DNA of 64,000 nucleotides, taken from assembly GCA_954871525.1 (NCBI GenBank), contig OX940864.1, positions 24,484,001 through 24,548,000 of the forward strand. Reading direction: 5' to 3'. Under the pieces are notes generated by a model. That model was not told the origin of the DNA and did no database searches. It saw only the letters and a program-made list of their open reading frames with translations. The translations under genes and the position numbers were made by a program. Of this stretch, positions 33,985 to 46,310 are shown piece by piece. Positions within the stretch are counted from its first letter, which is position 1. Each line of letters opens with the position of its first letter. The DNA comes from Parietaria judaica. Lineage: Eukaryota; Streptophyta; Magnoliopsida; Rosales; Urticaceae.

Positions 33985-34737
33985 ATGAGGCCCGTTACCA
34001 GCAGTTGGTTGATGGAGAGGATTGAAGATGCATTCGGCGTTGGGGCGCGGAGCACCAGATTTTTGGTAAATCGCATCCCGTACCTTTGTTGGAATGGGGT
34101 GGAAACCTTAGATTTCAGTACCTCGGAACCTCCAGAGATTCGGGATTTTGTGGGTGCTTCTCCGTGGACGGCGAAGCATATGGCGGCAGGGGCGTTGTTG
34201 CCTTTGCATGAATTCTTCATTAGGTTCTGCTACTTAGTCGAGCTGGAGCCTTACCAATTGGGTCCCGACACCTATAGATTCCTATCAGGTCTCTCTGTGG
34301 TGCACTTCTGGTGGCGGGGTTGGCTACCTACTAACTATGAAGTTTTAAAAGTATGCGGTCTAGTGCGAGTCGGAGGTCCGTTGTACGAGATAAAATCGCA
34401 CACCGGATTTGGGGCAGTTTCTGGGAGGAGGAACAGATTGTCGAGCATTCCTTCAAGAAGGAGCATTACTTCTACACCACGGGGGTGCATGCGTTGGAGG
34501 TGAGTCGGGTGTCTCCGGCCAATGCGATGCAAGACGGTCCCAGGAAGCCAAGAGTATTGCCGTCGTGGATCGGGGTATTTTACCGGGGGGAAAGGAACTT
34601 GAATCTATTGGTGAACACCGAATCCTTGCATGAATGTGGCCTGATACAATGGTATCACAACATTGAGGAGCTACCCACTGATACGTTTCAGGATAGTGCA
34701 CCTTCGGTCGGAGGACGAGGCTTGGAGGTACTTCTAT
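33985..34737 (+). pseudogene. Gag-like / Transposase_28-like pseudogene (frameshifted)
   Basis: The frame at 33985-34503 contains LLPLHEFFIRFCYLVELEPY and QLGPDTYRFLSGLSVVHFWW. It resembles the 'putative gypsy type transposon' domain seen in the antisense gene of E1 (pattern: P, hydrophobic, QL-x-P-[ND], then an aromatic-rich helix). After about 34360 the similarity continues in another frame (GSFWEEEQIVEHSFKKEHYF, then PSWIGVFYRG), so a frameshift has occurred. There is no close nucleotide match to E1. Confidence 0.45.
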
Positions 34738-35069
34738 AAGGAATGGGTTCTGCATAGGCATCCCTACCCCGGTCACATAGGCGTTCCCGGGTGCCTCTCA
34801 ATGATTGACGACGAAGCGACTTACCCCAATGCTTCCCAACACCGTCGCCTTTCGTGGATTGTGTACAACATTTGGACAATAGGGTGGCGTCGTAGAGGGA
34901 ACAGGCTTCCTTCCCGTCGTGGGTCAATCAGGACGTGGGGTCCTTACTTATCACCATGATCGTGCGGATATGTAATTACCGCTATGATTTACATGATATA
35001 GCGGGCATGAATATTTTACTAGCGGATTAGATTCAATATAGGATGAAGTCTTGTTTTCTTAAAAAAGTG

Positions 35070-36500
35070 ACACACTAATCCAAGATACAACTCGTAGTTG
35101 AATTACCGCTAGTAACTTCGGGTAACCACTACGATTATACATAGAGCGGTTTCTAATTTTAAGTAAAAAAATTAATTTAATTCATAGTTTCACGTGTTTA
35201 AGATAAACGAGTGACACACTAATCCAAGATATAACTAGTAGTCCCGCTATCTTCTAGCCATGTTACCGCGGGTTACCGCTACGATTATACATATAGTGGT
35301 TTCTAGTTTTAAGTAAAAAAATTATATTTTTTCCTTATTAATTAATTTAGTGCATAGTTTCACGTGTTTAAGAATAAATAGTTAGTCAAACAATATATAT
35401 GATAGACAATTGCTTAGAGCACAACATAGTTAGGCATAATGCGTGTAAACTAAGAAGGAACTTATGTGTTTGATAACATATGGTCTTGATCATTTTACAC
35501 TATTCGGCGAACAATATGTAATACATTTGATAAAATGAGTTTATATTCGCTCCTAAACCCTAAAAAAGTAGAAGATAAACGAGTGACACACTAATCCAAG
35601 ATACAACTCGTAGTCCCTCTATCTTCCATCCATGTTACCGCTAGGTACTGCGGGTTACCACTATGATTATACATATAGCGGTTTCTAGTTTTCAGTAAAA
35701 AAAATATTTTTTCCTTATTAATTAATTTAGTGCATAGTTTCACGTGTTTAAGAATAAATAGTTAGTCAAATAATATATACGATAGACAATTGATATAAAA
35801 AATGCTTGTAGACTATTTAGTAAATAATATTTCAAATGTAATAAAACATAGTGAATAAAAAAACTATATTATTTTGAATGTATAGTGGTAGAGGCACATT
35901 TGGAATTAGCGGTATCACTAATTGAATGCATACATTTATTGTTTCTAATCACTAAACCTTAATCCAAAGAATGCATAGACTAGCGGAACACTCGAGAGTA
36001 ATATTAATTTCAGAACACGACTCTTCGGTTTTACACATAGAGGATTTGGTTTAAAAATATTAAAGGTCTAAATTTCATATATCAGCCGGAATAGATTTAT
36101 AAGATATACTTATATTAATCGAACCTATACATTTATTCATTCGAAACCTTACGCTCCGATTTGATACAAAACCACCAAATTAATGGTCCTAGTAAATACC
36201 ACTTAATTGTAGTGGGTTATCGAGCGATTACATTGAATCAAGTTTCCACACCACTCCACAAATATAAATGAATATTTGAAGGCGAATCACACTAATCCAA
36301 GATACAATTCGTAGTCCAGCTATCTTCTAGCCAAGTTTCCGCTACTAATTGCGGGTTACCTCTACGATTATACATACAACGGTTTCTAGTTTTAAGTAAA
36401 TAATTATATTTTTTTGCTTTATTAATTAATTGAGTGCATAGTTTCACGTTTTTAAGAATAAATAGCCAATCAAACAATATATATGACGCTTCGATTTGAC
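35070..36500 (+). repeat. Dispersed repeat family (about 200-bp unit, 4 copies)
   Basis: Copies begin at ACACACTAATCCAAGAT or a close variant, near 35070, 35214, 35587 and 36287. They continue with CGTAGTCC(C/A)GCTATCTTC, GGGTTACC(G/T)CTACGATTATAC, GGTTTCTAGTTTTAAGTAAA and TGCATAGTTTCACGTG. AGCGGT / ACCGCT motifs recur throughout 32.5-40.2 kb. Confidence 0.8.
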
Positions 36501-36947
36501 ACATAGAGGATTTTGTTTAAAGATATACTTATATTAATCGAACCTATACATTTATTCCCTTCGAAATCTGACGCTTCGATTTGATACAAAACCACCAAGT
36601 TAATGGCAAATTAAATGTCCTAGTAAATACCGCCAAAATACAGATAACTGCATCATTGAAAAAAAACGAGTATATCCACTTAATTGCAATAAATGTGACC
36701 AAATCTACCATTACCCATATATATACGTGTAGTGGGTTATCGAGCGGTGACATTCAAGCCAGTTTCCATACCACCTCCACAAATCCGGATTTATTATCCC
36801 AATGGCTGCCTTACCAGAAATTCCATGAAGAATGAAGCTTTCTTACGCATCGTTGAGGCCATAAACTAAGGTCTTTATCTTCTTTTATTAGTAATTTTAT
36901 CTTAGATCAAGGGTAAGATGCTTATACTTCAGTTTATCGTTTTTCAG

Positions 36948-37126
36948 GGTCTCTTGTTCAACTTTGCGGAGTCTAAAGGGTATGAATGTAACTCGTGGGA
37001 CGATAATGAGGCTGTGGCCATCATATTGTAGGGACAGATGGTGACGGATTTTGCAGATGGAGTCATAGATTCCTCCTGCCAATCCTGAAAGGAATATGGA
37101 TAGTCGACATCGACTGTACGTATATC

Positions 37127-37166
<40 letters not shown>

Positions 37167-37712
37167 TAACCTCAATACAATTTTATATGTGCAGGGATAA
37201 AAGCATGTATTGAACATAAATCAATTTTAGATGAAACGCCTTTTGAGATCACCCGCGACAAGTACGACACGGTAAATGGTCCAAGATTGGGCCGGCTAAA
37301 CGCTCTCAACAATGTAAGTTTTCACCAAATACAGCGTACACTATTACACTGCTCGTACATTATTAATGAGAATTCATGTTATTAGGCTCCCAAGCTCTTT
37401 GCCGGGATCAAATTCTATTTCATCGGCTTTGATCGCAGTAACAGTCTAAATGAAGTCCAATCTCTCGTCATACACGGAGGAGGGATGGTTATAAATAACG
37501 AGGCAGAGTATATTTTACAAATTTGTCAAACTGATAAGGAAACCACTGACAGGTTTTTCATAATTTACCACGACACTCTCGTTCAGAAGGTTTTCATAAA
37601 TCGTAATTGTAGAGAAGCAATGATCTTGGCGAGTGGCATTCTGGCGAAGTTCTACGCACACATTTTGTTGTTAAATTCCATAACAGCTTTTAGTTTGGAT
37701 CTTTTTGTTTGA
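36948..37712 (+). pseudogene. BRCA1/BARD1-type tandem BRCT fragment, frameshifted
   Basis: Three exons with proper splice borders: 36948-37115, 37195-37313, 37386-37712. Exon 1 reads LLFNFAESKGYECNSWDD, then, after a frameshift near 37020, HHIVGTDGDGFCRWSHRF and ILKGIWIVDID. The junction codon makes the conserved BRCT tryptophan (WIKACIE). Exon 2 ends NGPRLGRLNALNN. Exon 3 starts APKLFAGIKFYFIG, then LVIHGGGMV, and ends LLLNSITAFSLDLFV. This is the order of the paired BRCT domains at the C-terminus of plant BRCA1/BARD1, which bind phosphoproteins in DNA repair. Upstream RING or PHD parts are absent, and the fragment is surrounded by TE repeats. It is therefore a captured or relic 3' gene end, unlikely to make a full protein. 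Confidence 0.78.
37129..37165 (+). repeat. (ATT)n microsatellite
   Basis: About twelve ATT units lie within the first intron of the BRCT fragment, close to the splice acceptor of the second exon. Confidence 0.9.
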
Positions 37713-38669
37713 AGTGTCTGTATGTTGACTTTTTAATATTATTATATAAACTTCTTATTTATCTTACAACTTTTGTCATTAATAATTTATATAATCTCTA
37801 TACCGCCATATATGCTCTTCATTTTACTGCAAAACCGCTATATGATTTTTTCATTTATACCGCCATATATGCTCGTCGTTAATTTTAATATTAATTAAAG
37901 AGATATAAATTAATTATTTATTTATCCTACAATTTTTGTCATTAACACTATATTTAATCTTGTCATTTACACCACCATACCACTGCGTAATCTTATCATT
38001 TATACGGCCTGCCTTTACATAATATTGTCATTTATCCCGCGATACATGTTCGTATTTTTTTTTATGTATACCGCTATATTTAAATGTACATTGAATATTG
38101 ATAGCGGTAGCACAACGGCTTTTTACTAGCGGTGATAATATCTGAAAATGAATCTAGTTATAACATTTAGGGAATATAGAGATTGATATTGAGCATAATG
38201 TTTGTAATTTATACAATTTTATACATTATTTACCGTGTATAATATTTTAATTTATACCACAATACCGCTAAACCTATTCCTACTCTATTATGAAGCAATA
38301 GGAAAATTCTGGAGATAGCGGTGGCACAACGACCATATCTTTTTACTAGCGGTGCTAATATCTGAAAATGAATTTAGTTACTAACGGTGATAACATTTAT
38401 AATATCGTCCAACGTAATGAAGCATAGTTACAACATACTCGTCCAAAATAGTAAAAAAAAAATATAGTTAAAATATTATTGAGGATAAAAAAAATAGTTC
38501 TAACTTCTAAGTAAGTATTCTAATGTTGAAGATTTCCGCCGCATCTTAGTACCGGGCTTCAGCTACAAAATGGTCGACATGGTGAAATGGGACGTGCCGA
38601 TCATGTCTAGTTCAATGAACTTCACCTCCAAACTCACTGTCTGACTCACCTACAGGCCCACCGCCACCT
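37713..38669. other. TE-derived AT-rich DNA with ACCGCTATA motifs
   Basis: No gene is seen. TATACCGCCATATATGCTC occurs twice (about 37800 and 37857), with many further ACCGC / GCGGT words, so it belongs to the same repeat region as 32.5-36.5 kb. Confidence 0.55.
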
Positions 38670-39957
38670 CCCGAGTCACTCTCTGGGTCCGATTATCTTG
38701 AATTCTCAATCTCCACTTGCATCTCCACGTCACTCTCCATTATTACTGTCTCGTGGTCACTCTCCTCTTCAAACTCCGGTGGCGGTGGAGCTGGTTGTTG
38801 CGGGCTCCTCGGTCGCTGGACGATACGTGAACCACGTTCCAATGATTCCACGAGCATGTGGTAAGGTGGGGAACGACTGAGATCGAACGGTAGGAGGGAT
38901 ATTACATAAGGCAACGTGGCCTCCACCGCCGTGGGATGAAGCAAACTCAATTGTGCCTACAATTAGGAGAGTAATGTTATAAAAAAGTAATTGATATAAT
39001 TATATTTATAATAGAGCAACTAACTAACCCCCGGGTTCCTTCCAAGTAAAAGAGCGTTGCGAATACTCTGGCTCTAAAGATGAATATCCTCGACTGGCCG
39101 GGTTGTCCACTTGCACATACGAGGTACAACCTCTAGCTCTCGAAGGTCTGCTGAAACCCATGCCACGTCCGGCAAACACTCGTACGCTAAAATCTGCATG
39201 AATTTAACATGTTAGATTGATATGTAAGATGACCATGGTAAATATATACCTACAAACTTATACATATACCAGTAGTGGGTGGATGAACCCCCAAAAGTTC
39301 ATTCAACCCCCAAAAGTACATAGACCGAAGCGAACGTAGCAATTGCATGAATGACAGTCAACCCCAAGGATATCTTACGAAGGAGTCAAGGTCCTCCACC
39401 CTCGACAAGAAAATATCGAGCACTTCCGTTTGACCATAACAACTCTGGGGTAATAGCACTCCGAAGACGAAGCACAGGCACGCCAACCTTCTCTTATCAT
39501 CACTGCTCACGGTCGGATCAAGATGACTGTTCTCAAAGCGTTCCTCCAGCATTCTGACTGTCACCCAACCCAGTGGATTTGGCCACAACCTTTCTCTCAA
39601 CGGAACACGTTGGGGGCTTTGGGCAGGCCAAGTGCAACAATTTTTCTCACAATTAAGCCTAGTGATGATGGCAAACTCCTTCAAACCATATCGTAGGGGA
39701 ACATTGTTGACCAACATCCACATCTCGAAGGAAACTTGGTGCTTACTGATTCTCGATAACAATGTCCAAAACAGTTGGGCAAAGAACTGATAGTGAGTTG
39801 GGACATCCAATATAGGCCCAAACTGCGTCCTCCGGTACCACGTCAGCTCCTCCTCCGTCAGCTCTGTTTTGATGAGATTTGTGATCCTCCTGAAGCTTGC
39901 TTTGTCGGAGATGACATCACATTCGTATATCTCGGATGTCCGGAGGACATTACTTAG
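38670..39957 (-). pseudogene. DUF1985-like TE protein remnant (Ulp1-type MULE lineage)
   Basis: On the minus strand the frame ending at 39358 reads TELTEEELTWYRRTQFGPIL, then MWMLVNNVPLRYGLKEFAII, then a Leu/Phe-rich segment and VEDLDSFVRYPWG. This is the DUF1985 pattern (W-x-L-V-N-x-x-P-L-R, L-x-E-F-A-I-x-T), found in plant TE proteins that often also carry a Ulp1-like protease. A one-base shift at YPWG and a stop in the next segment (about 39100, after PRMCKWTTRPVEDIHL) break the frame. A further acidic segment, 38950-38693, follows. No Ulp1 catalytic motif was found. With the MuDR-type fragments nearby it points to a decayed Ulp1-bearing MULE. Confidence 0.62.
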
Positions 39958-40840
39958 CTATTTCGGACAAGAAACAAATCAAAACTAGATTAGTTTCTAA
40001 AATACTTAGTGGTAATGCAGTTTATAGGGAGCAACGACAAAATGATAGCGGTAATAGACAATGGAGTGTAAACAGGTAACTATCGGCATTGATAATAAAA
40101 CATAGCGGTAATGAATATAAGAGAGCAACGGCCAATTGCTAGTGGTAATAGACAACGGAGTGTAAATAGATAGCGGCAATGCTGAAATAGGTAGGGAACC
40201 AACCCTAAACTTGTTCTTCTTCGTAAACCACCCAGTATAGTATATTGCATGTAAAACAAGTAAACTCTAACATCATTACGAGTCAAAACAGTTCGCAAAG
40301 CATAGGTTTCTCAAAGAATAAACATTTACCTCCATTTATGTGGCTTTGGAGAGGATGAAGACGATGATCGGAGAAACTCATCGCTAAAAGGATCGTCCTT
40401 CGCCGGGAAAGCAAAGAGAAGAAAGCCTCGTTGCTCGAAGTCGTTCTCGAACCAAAATGAACAGAACAGAAGAACGAAGAGTACGATCGAAAAGAGAAAA
40501 ACGTTCGGAGTCGGAAGAGAGGATCTTAGGAATAGAAAGCGTCGAACTGAAGTAATCACAGAGGAGAAGCGAGAAGATGTTTGAAAAAAAAAATCTAAAA
40601 TAAAATGTAATAAATAAACCGCTCAACTATCAAAGGGCAAATTATTAATTTCACAAAATACTAAGTAAAAAATAAATAAGAATTCGCAATTTGTATTTAT
40701 TAAGACAAAAAAAAATATAATAATTAGGATAGTGACCGAAACGACATCGCTATTAAGGGTTTCAGCCAATTCTTTATTTTATTTTATTTTATTTTAAGGA
40801 AGTATAATTTAGATTTTAGCATACTATTAAAATTTTGATC
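39958..40840. other. TE flank and intergenic DNA
   Basis: No supported gene. AGCGGTAAT motifs continue to about 40160. The minus strand of 40320-40626 has a hydrophobic frame (80 codons) without known similarity; it may be part of the DUF1985 gene's leader. Confidence 0.5.
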
Positions 40841-40951
40841 CTGAATTACAGAACTCTTTGCAGAATTTTGTTCTTCGAATCTCTTTGTCTTCGCTGATAC
40901 TCCAAATGGCATGACAGGCAACGTAGATCCCGCGAAATCGAGTTATCAACA

Positions 40952-43900
40952 ATGGCGAAGCGGACCCACACGACCGAGTTGGGCTGCGTCGCATGCGACG
41001 AGCTCAGCGAACTCGGCGCCGGCAAGCCGGGCTGGCTCGTTGCCAACCCCAACCTTCTCTGCGCGCTCGACACGCACTCTCTCGCCATCGCCAACCGCTC
41101 GCTCATTCTCACTCTTGGATGGTCCGATCCCGGCGAGCCCCGGGTGAAGATCCGACCCGACCTGTCGCCGATCGAGGTCGAGTACATATCGGCGATCGAG
41201 TGGCTTGTGTTCGACGATATTCGAGTCATCGTCGTGGGGACTTCTTGTGGGTTTCTTCTGATTTACTCTCTGCGCGGCGAATTGATTCACAAGCAGGTTT
41301 GAACTTCCTTATTCTGACGATCTCCTTGATTCAAGAATGGTGGTTCTGGTTTTCATACGTAGGTTTGGGATTGTTTGATCTGTTGTTGATATTATGAAGA
41401 GCCTGGAATAAATGAAACAAGCCTTTTGGTATGAAACTTGGTAGAATTTGTGATTCCGAATCCGTTTTCTTGGTCCGGCCCGTTCGGAAGCTTCATGGCG
41501 GGACATAATTTTTCGATATTTAGTTGGGTTTTAGGGGTTAATTAAGTCGCCATTGACTTCATTTTTTCGTACTCTTTTCTTCGTTGTAACACTTTTTTTA
41601 TTAGTGCGAATCCGTCTCGGGTGTGCGTGATTGTGTTCCTACATGGAGTGTATGTAATGACTACCGATTTATGTTTACTTTCACTGCTGTTTTCCGTTTG
41701 ATTTATGCCAAAACTCCATGGATACGGTAGATTTCCATGGCTACATGGATGAACTGAAAGTATTCATTTGGCAAATTGCCTTGCACCCTCGTGATCTCTT
41801 GAATTGAGACTCAGTTTAAAACTAGGGAACTTTTCTCTTTTACAGTTAATATATCCCGGCAGGATTTTGAAGTTACGAGTTCGTGGAACTAAGAGAGATT
41901 TGATTCAAGAAACCTCTTCGGAGGAGGTTTGTGTTGTTATGTCGGGAGTGATTGCTCGTTTCTACAGCTCTGAAATTCAGGTAGTTTTTCAACTTTTTCT
42001 CGAAGTTCTACAGGAATTTTTGAGGTGTTATTGTTCTACCGAAACATACCTCTGATTCTTGAATTCATCTTAGAAATGCTTTTAATACATAGACTCTAAT
42101 ACATGGTTTTAATGCGTGGAATATAGAGTATGCTTCAACAGTGGTTTCATGATTCGAACTCTCGGTTTTGGGAGAAAAGAGGTGGGAAACAAGAGTCTGA
42201 TGATTTTGGAAATTCTTATGGAAGATTGTCTTATCAGCTGTGGAATGTCAGCAAATCGGGCAAGTGTGCAGATGCAGCAATTAGCGGGATAATGCCTCCA
42301 CCACTCATGGAGCTTCAGGTATCACACGACAGCAACGCCTTTCTATTATATTAAAATAATATTTTCAAGTGCAAATAGGTGAATTATAACACTTCCTTTC
42401 ATTAGCAGCTATTGATTTATCTCGTTCCTTTTGTTTACCGAAAATCTTGGTGACTTTCATTATACTTTTTCTTCTTTCTCAAATAATGGAAATTTTCTGA
42501 AGTATTGTGGTTTTGAATTCAGCTACTTTTGTTGTTGGGCAGTCGAATCAGCGGTATTACTGTGCAGTCACTATAGGAGAGGATGCTGTAATCTCGGCTT
42601 TTAGGTTAGTATACTGGGATTTTATTTTCTTTGCAACCAGAACTCTGCTCCATGTTATTTGGCTTCTTCTATTGGAAGATATTGATAGACCCGTTATTAC
42701 CTATCGTCGGAGGAAGGGAAAGACAGTCACTCTTGTACGCTTAGTCATTTTATGCCTTTTCGTTTATTTATATTATTAAGGATGTTTCCATCAATTATTT
42801 TATTAGGGGTATTTTGGTCTTTTGCTCGGAATGTTCATCAGCCTATCATGGGGGCTGTTAGGGCCTTATGCTTTGTTGAATATCATAATAAAGAGAAATG
42901 GGGATTCATCACATTGGTGAATTTCCATTAGCGAATTTTGTCTTGGAAATTGCATTTGGATCCTATCATATATGTATATTTATTTATCAGGTTCTATAAT
43001 CTTGTAATGTAGATTATCGGAGGACAAAAGTAGGTCTCTTGTGGGAGCCATTATATCCAGAGTCGTTCCTGCAACGTTTTCGACAATAGCTTCCCTTTCG
43101 AAAATGATTTGGCGGAGTGAACAAACATCACCAAAAAAACCAAATGTAAAGCCCCAATCTTTTGCACGAGGTAAGAAATTTCGTTTCCTTCGTTTAGTAG
43201 CGAATCATATAATAGCTCATCTATTGTTGAAAATCTATCTATTTCTATGATATATATAAATATAATTATGATTACAATCTATTCACAATTTTGTACAAAA
43301 CTTCTTATATGGCTTGCATAAAAAACTTAACAGCTTTGCCACTGACATCATTGAAACTGTTATGTTTATGAAGCACATCTTTCCATGGTACCAAATGTAA
43401 GAGTATATTCTTAGATGACCTGTATAGTTATATTGGCTGTTTATGAAAAATTTAGGGATCGCGCTTATCGATATGTTCTACTAACTATTTGCTTACAGTT
43501 TTGTGCAGACATTTTTATATGGGTTGCATCAAAAACGATTGTTGATATGTTCTACTTACTGTTTATTTACAATTTTTTGTAAATAATGTTCTTATACTGT
43601 CTGCTTACAATTCCATCTAGCTGTTCTTACATGGGTTCATTGGGTTGCATAGAAAACGATTATCGATATGTTCTACTTACCGACTGTTTACAACTTTGTG
43701 CAAATGTCCTTATAAGGGTTGCATAAAAAACGCTTATCGATGTGTTCTACTTACTATCCATTTACAGTTTTGTGTAAATGTTCTTATATGGGTTGCATAA
43801 AAAACTTAACAGCTTCACCGCTGACATCGTTGAAGGATTATCCGAGAAAGGGCGAGAAGCTGACGTTGTCTCCTAGTGGCACTTTGGCAGCAATCACAGA

Positions 43901-45204
43901 TTCACTCGGGCGGATACTGCTCTTGGACACTCAGGCGCTTGTTGTAGTGCGCTTATGGAAGGTTATTCTCGTCATTAAACTGTTCAATACGCAGGCTTAA
44001 TCCCATCTCTACCTTATCTGATTTGCTCTTTAAGTTTTGCAGGGATATCGCGATGCTAGCTGCCTATTCATGGAGATGCTAGTCAATAGAGATACCGGTG
44101 CTTCCACTTCCGCTTATAACGAACATGTGAAGAGTGATTATTGTCTGTGTTTGGCCATTCACGCCCCTCGAAAAGAAATTATTGAGGTAAATTCTAGCAA
44201 TTTTCCTAGTGTCTTAAAAGCAATGGTATACTTGATCACGTAGAGATTCTTAAAAGCAATGGCATTTAAACCCGTAATATGTTATTTAATGTTTTAAGTA
44301 TTAGTGGATTTTTTTTTTACAATAAGATATAGTTTAGGGAACTCTACGATCCTATTAATTTGCGTCTTGGCCTTTGTGCCGTTTTTATATTTTGTTTAGT
44401 CCCCTGACTCAAGACATCTTTTTATATTTTGCGTTTTACGAAACATCTTGTTACCGGGTCCTATCAAATTTGTATCAGCAGAAATGTAGCAAAAGTATCG
44501 CGATTTCTTTTATTGCTATAGCAACTCAACAAGAGTTGCTGGCTCCACTGCACTGGAATAAGGGTAGTGTGCAAATGACCTTTAAATTAAAATACACATA
44601 TACGGTTTTTTGTGCCTCGTTGGGCCGTCTTCATTAGCGGGCATAATAAATAATGAAAATTTTAAAAAACAGTTAATAGACTGCATACTAGGGTTATTTT
44701 GCTGCTTTCGGTTTACATGTTTTATAGTTCATATTTTTAGGGTTATAATATTACATAAATATATGTATCTTGCCAACTTAATCCTAAATCAAAAATCAAA
44801 ATGTATAGGTAAAAGTACCATATTACCCCTAGTATAATATTTTCCACCTACAGCGAAGCACTAAAATCCGAATACACGGGTCTATTGTCTATTAGTAGAA
44901 TATATATATATAATTTTAGGGGCCATTTTATTCATTACTATTCTGTATAAATTATGTAAGATTAACTTGTTTATCATGTTGTAGCTTTGCATATGCTACT
45001 TATTTTGTACTACACATCTTACAGATTTGGCAGATGAGAACTGGGCCACGGCTTCGAACAATTCCGTGTCCAAAAGGCAGCAAAATTCTTCAACCCACCT
45101 ACAGGTTTGGCTCCTCTGCTACATCTCCTTACATTCCGTTAGAGGTGTTCGTGTTGAATGGAGATTCCGGCCAAATTTCAGTTATAAATCGAACCCTTGG
45201 TTGA
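40952..45204 (+). CDS. Rab3GAP non-catalytic (regulatory) subunit N-terminal-like protein, 8 exons
   Basis: Exons: 40952-41296, 41846-41980, 42127-42318, 42543-42604, 43013-43170, 43813-43961, 44043-44186, 45025-45204. All junctions are GT-AG and in frame, giving 454 aa. The start is the first ATG of the long GC-rich exon 1. The sequence has the beta-propeller-like segments of the RAB3GAP2_N family: EWLVFDDIRVIVVGTSCGFL, RYYCAVTIGEDAVISAFR, KGEKLTLSPSGTLAAITDSL, RILLLDTQALVVVRLWKGYR, then IWQMRTGPRLRTIPC and VFVLNGDSGQISVINRTLG. The length fits plant homologues, which have only this N-terminal region. In animals the regulatory subunit pairs with the catalytic Rab3GAP subunit and acts on Rab3/Rab18 traffic. 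A role in Rab-dependent trafficking here is inferred from the family. Confidence 0.88.
43290..43815 (+). repeat. Intronic minisatellite abutting exon 6 of the Rab3GAP-like gene
   Basis: A unit of about 73 bp (CTTATCGATATGTTCTACTT, then TTACA(A/G)TTTTGTG, then GGGTTGCATAAAAAAC) recurs four to five times between 43290 and 43812. The first copy (43319-43360) carries a diverged duplicate of the exon 6 acceptor and its first bases (AACTTAACAGCTTTGCCACT against AACTTAACAGCTTCACCGCT). Confidence 0.8.
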
Positions 45205-45833
45205 GTGTAAATAATCCATCTCTCATATTGATAAGAAGATGAGCAATGCCCTTCTTATTTATATTGAATTATGAATTATCATTATGTAAATTGAGTTTTT
45301 TATAATACAGTGATTTTGTTTTTGGCATGAATTGTCGCATAAGCAAATATACATTATTTTATGAAACTTGAATTTTTCTTAGTTTTTTCACGCGATTTGA
45401 ACCTTAGACCTCAATGGTACAACTAAGCTATCCTTTTTTTATTTTATATTTTTTTTATGGATTTTTCTTAGTCATTATTAGATATAGATGATAATTTGGA
45501 TTTTTATATGATTTTGCATTTGCAAATATTATGTCTAAACAGTAATCATTACTAGTCAGCATAACATTCTGATGAGTTCCGGAATAATAAAACGAGCAAA
45601 AAGCAACGAGATTATTTTACCGACAAGATTCCACAAGAACTTGAATCCCCGTCATCTTTTATTGCAAGAAATCAACGGAGATCAAGTCTGGTCCTTCGAG
45701 AGCACGAGTGTCGCTCTCCCCGATAGCCTTAAGGGCGAAACCGATGCAAATCGAAACCGCGCAACCAAAGAATAATTGGCGCCTTTTATAATAGGTCATT
45801 TGGACCTATCGGGCTTTTTACAGGTTTTATTAA
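45205..45833. other. Intergenic DNA with one repeat-like segment
   Basis: No gene is supported. The segment 45590-45780 (CTTGAATCCCCGTCATC, then CCTTCGAGAGCACGAG) resembles parts of 26200 and 30150 and is probably a TE fragment. The 9 bases before the next MITE are its target duplication. Confidence 0.5.
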
Positions 45834-46301
45834 GGGTTAATGACGGCAAAATACTTAAAGTTTGGTCAAAAAACCCCTCGTGTACTCAAAGTTTAAAAGT
45901 GGTGGCAAAAATACTCAAAGTCGCATTTAGGGAGTTGATCACTCCATTCTCGTAACGCCGTTAACTTACCGGTCAACTCTGGCCATGTGGGCAAATTTGT
46001 TTTGTTAAGTGTAATCATTAGGGGTTCAATTAGTTGTATTAAATAGTGTTTTTTAGGGGTTTAATTCGTTGTTTTGTCGTAAACGAGGCTGATTTGGGCT
46101 CATCCATGTGGCAAAAATTGTTATGTCAGCAACCCACGTTTGTCCGCGTGGCCATAGTTAACGGGTAAGTTAACGGCGTTACGAGAATAGACTGGTCAAC
46201 TCCCCAAATGCGACTTCGGGTATTTTTACCACCACTTTTAAACTTTGGGTACACGAGGGGTTCTTTGACCAAACTTTGTGTATTTTTGCCGTCATTAACC
46301 C
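45834..46301. mobile_element. MULE-type foldback MITE (468 bp) with perfect 9-bp duplication
   Basis: TTTTATTAA flanks it on both sides (45825-45833 and 46302-46310). The terminal inverted repeats start GGGTTAATGACGGCAAAATA on the left, with its near inverse on the right. The arms stay paired through GGTGGCAAAAATACTCAAAG and CGTAACGCCGTTAACTTACC. It is non-coding. The 9-bp duplication and long arms fit the Mutator superfamily. Confidence 0.9.
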
Positions 46302-46310
46302 TTTTATTAA

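Noticed and set aside
32100..40840. Terminal inverted repeats for the putative composite MULE
   Set aside because: I compared the DNA near 32100-32500 with that near 40560-40800 and found no convincing inverted match, so no element boundary is reported.
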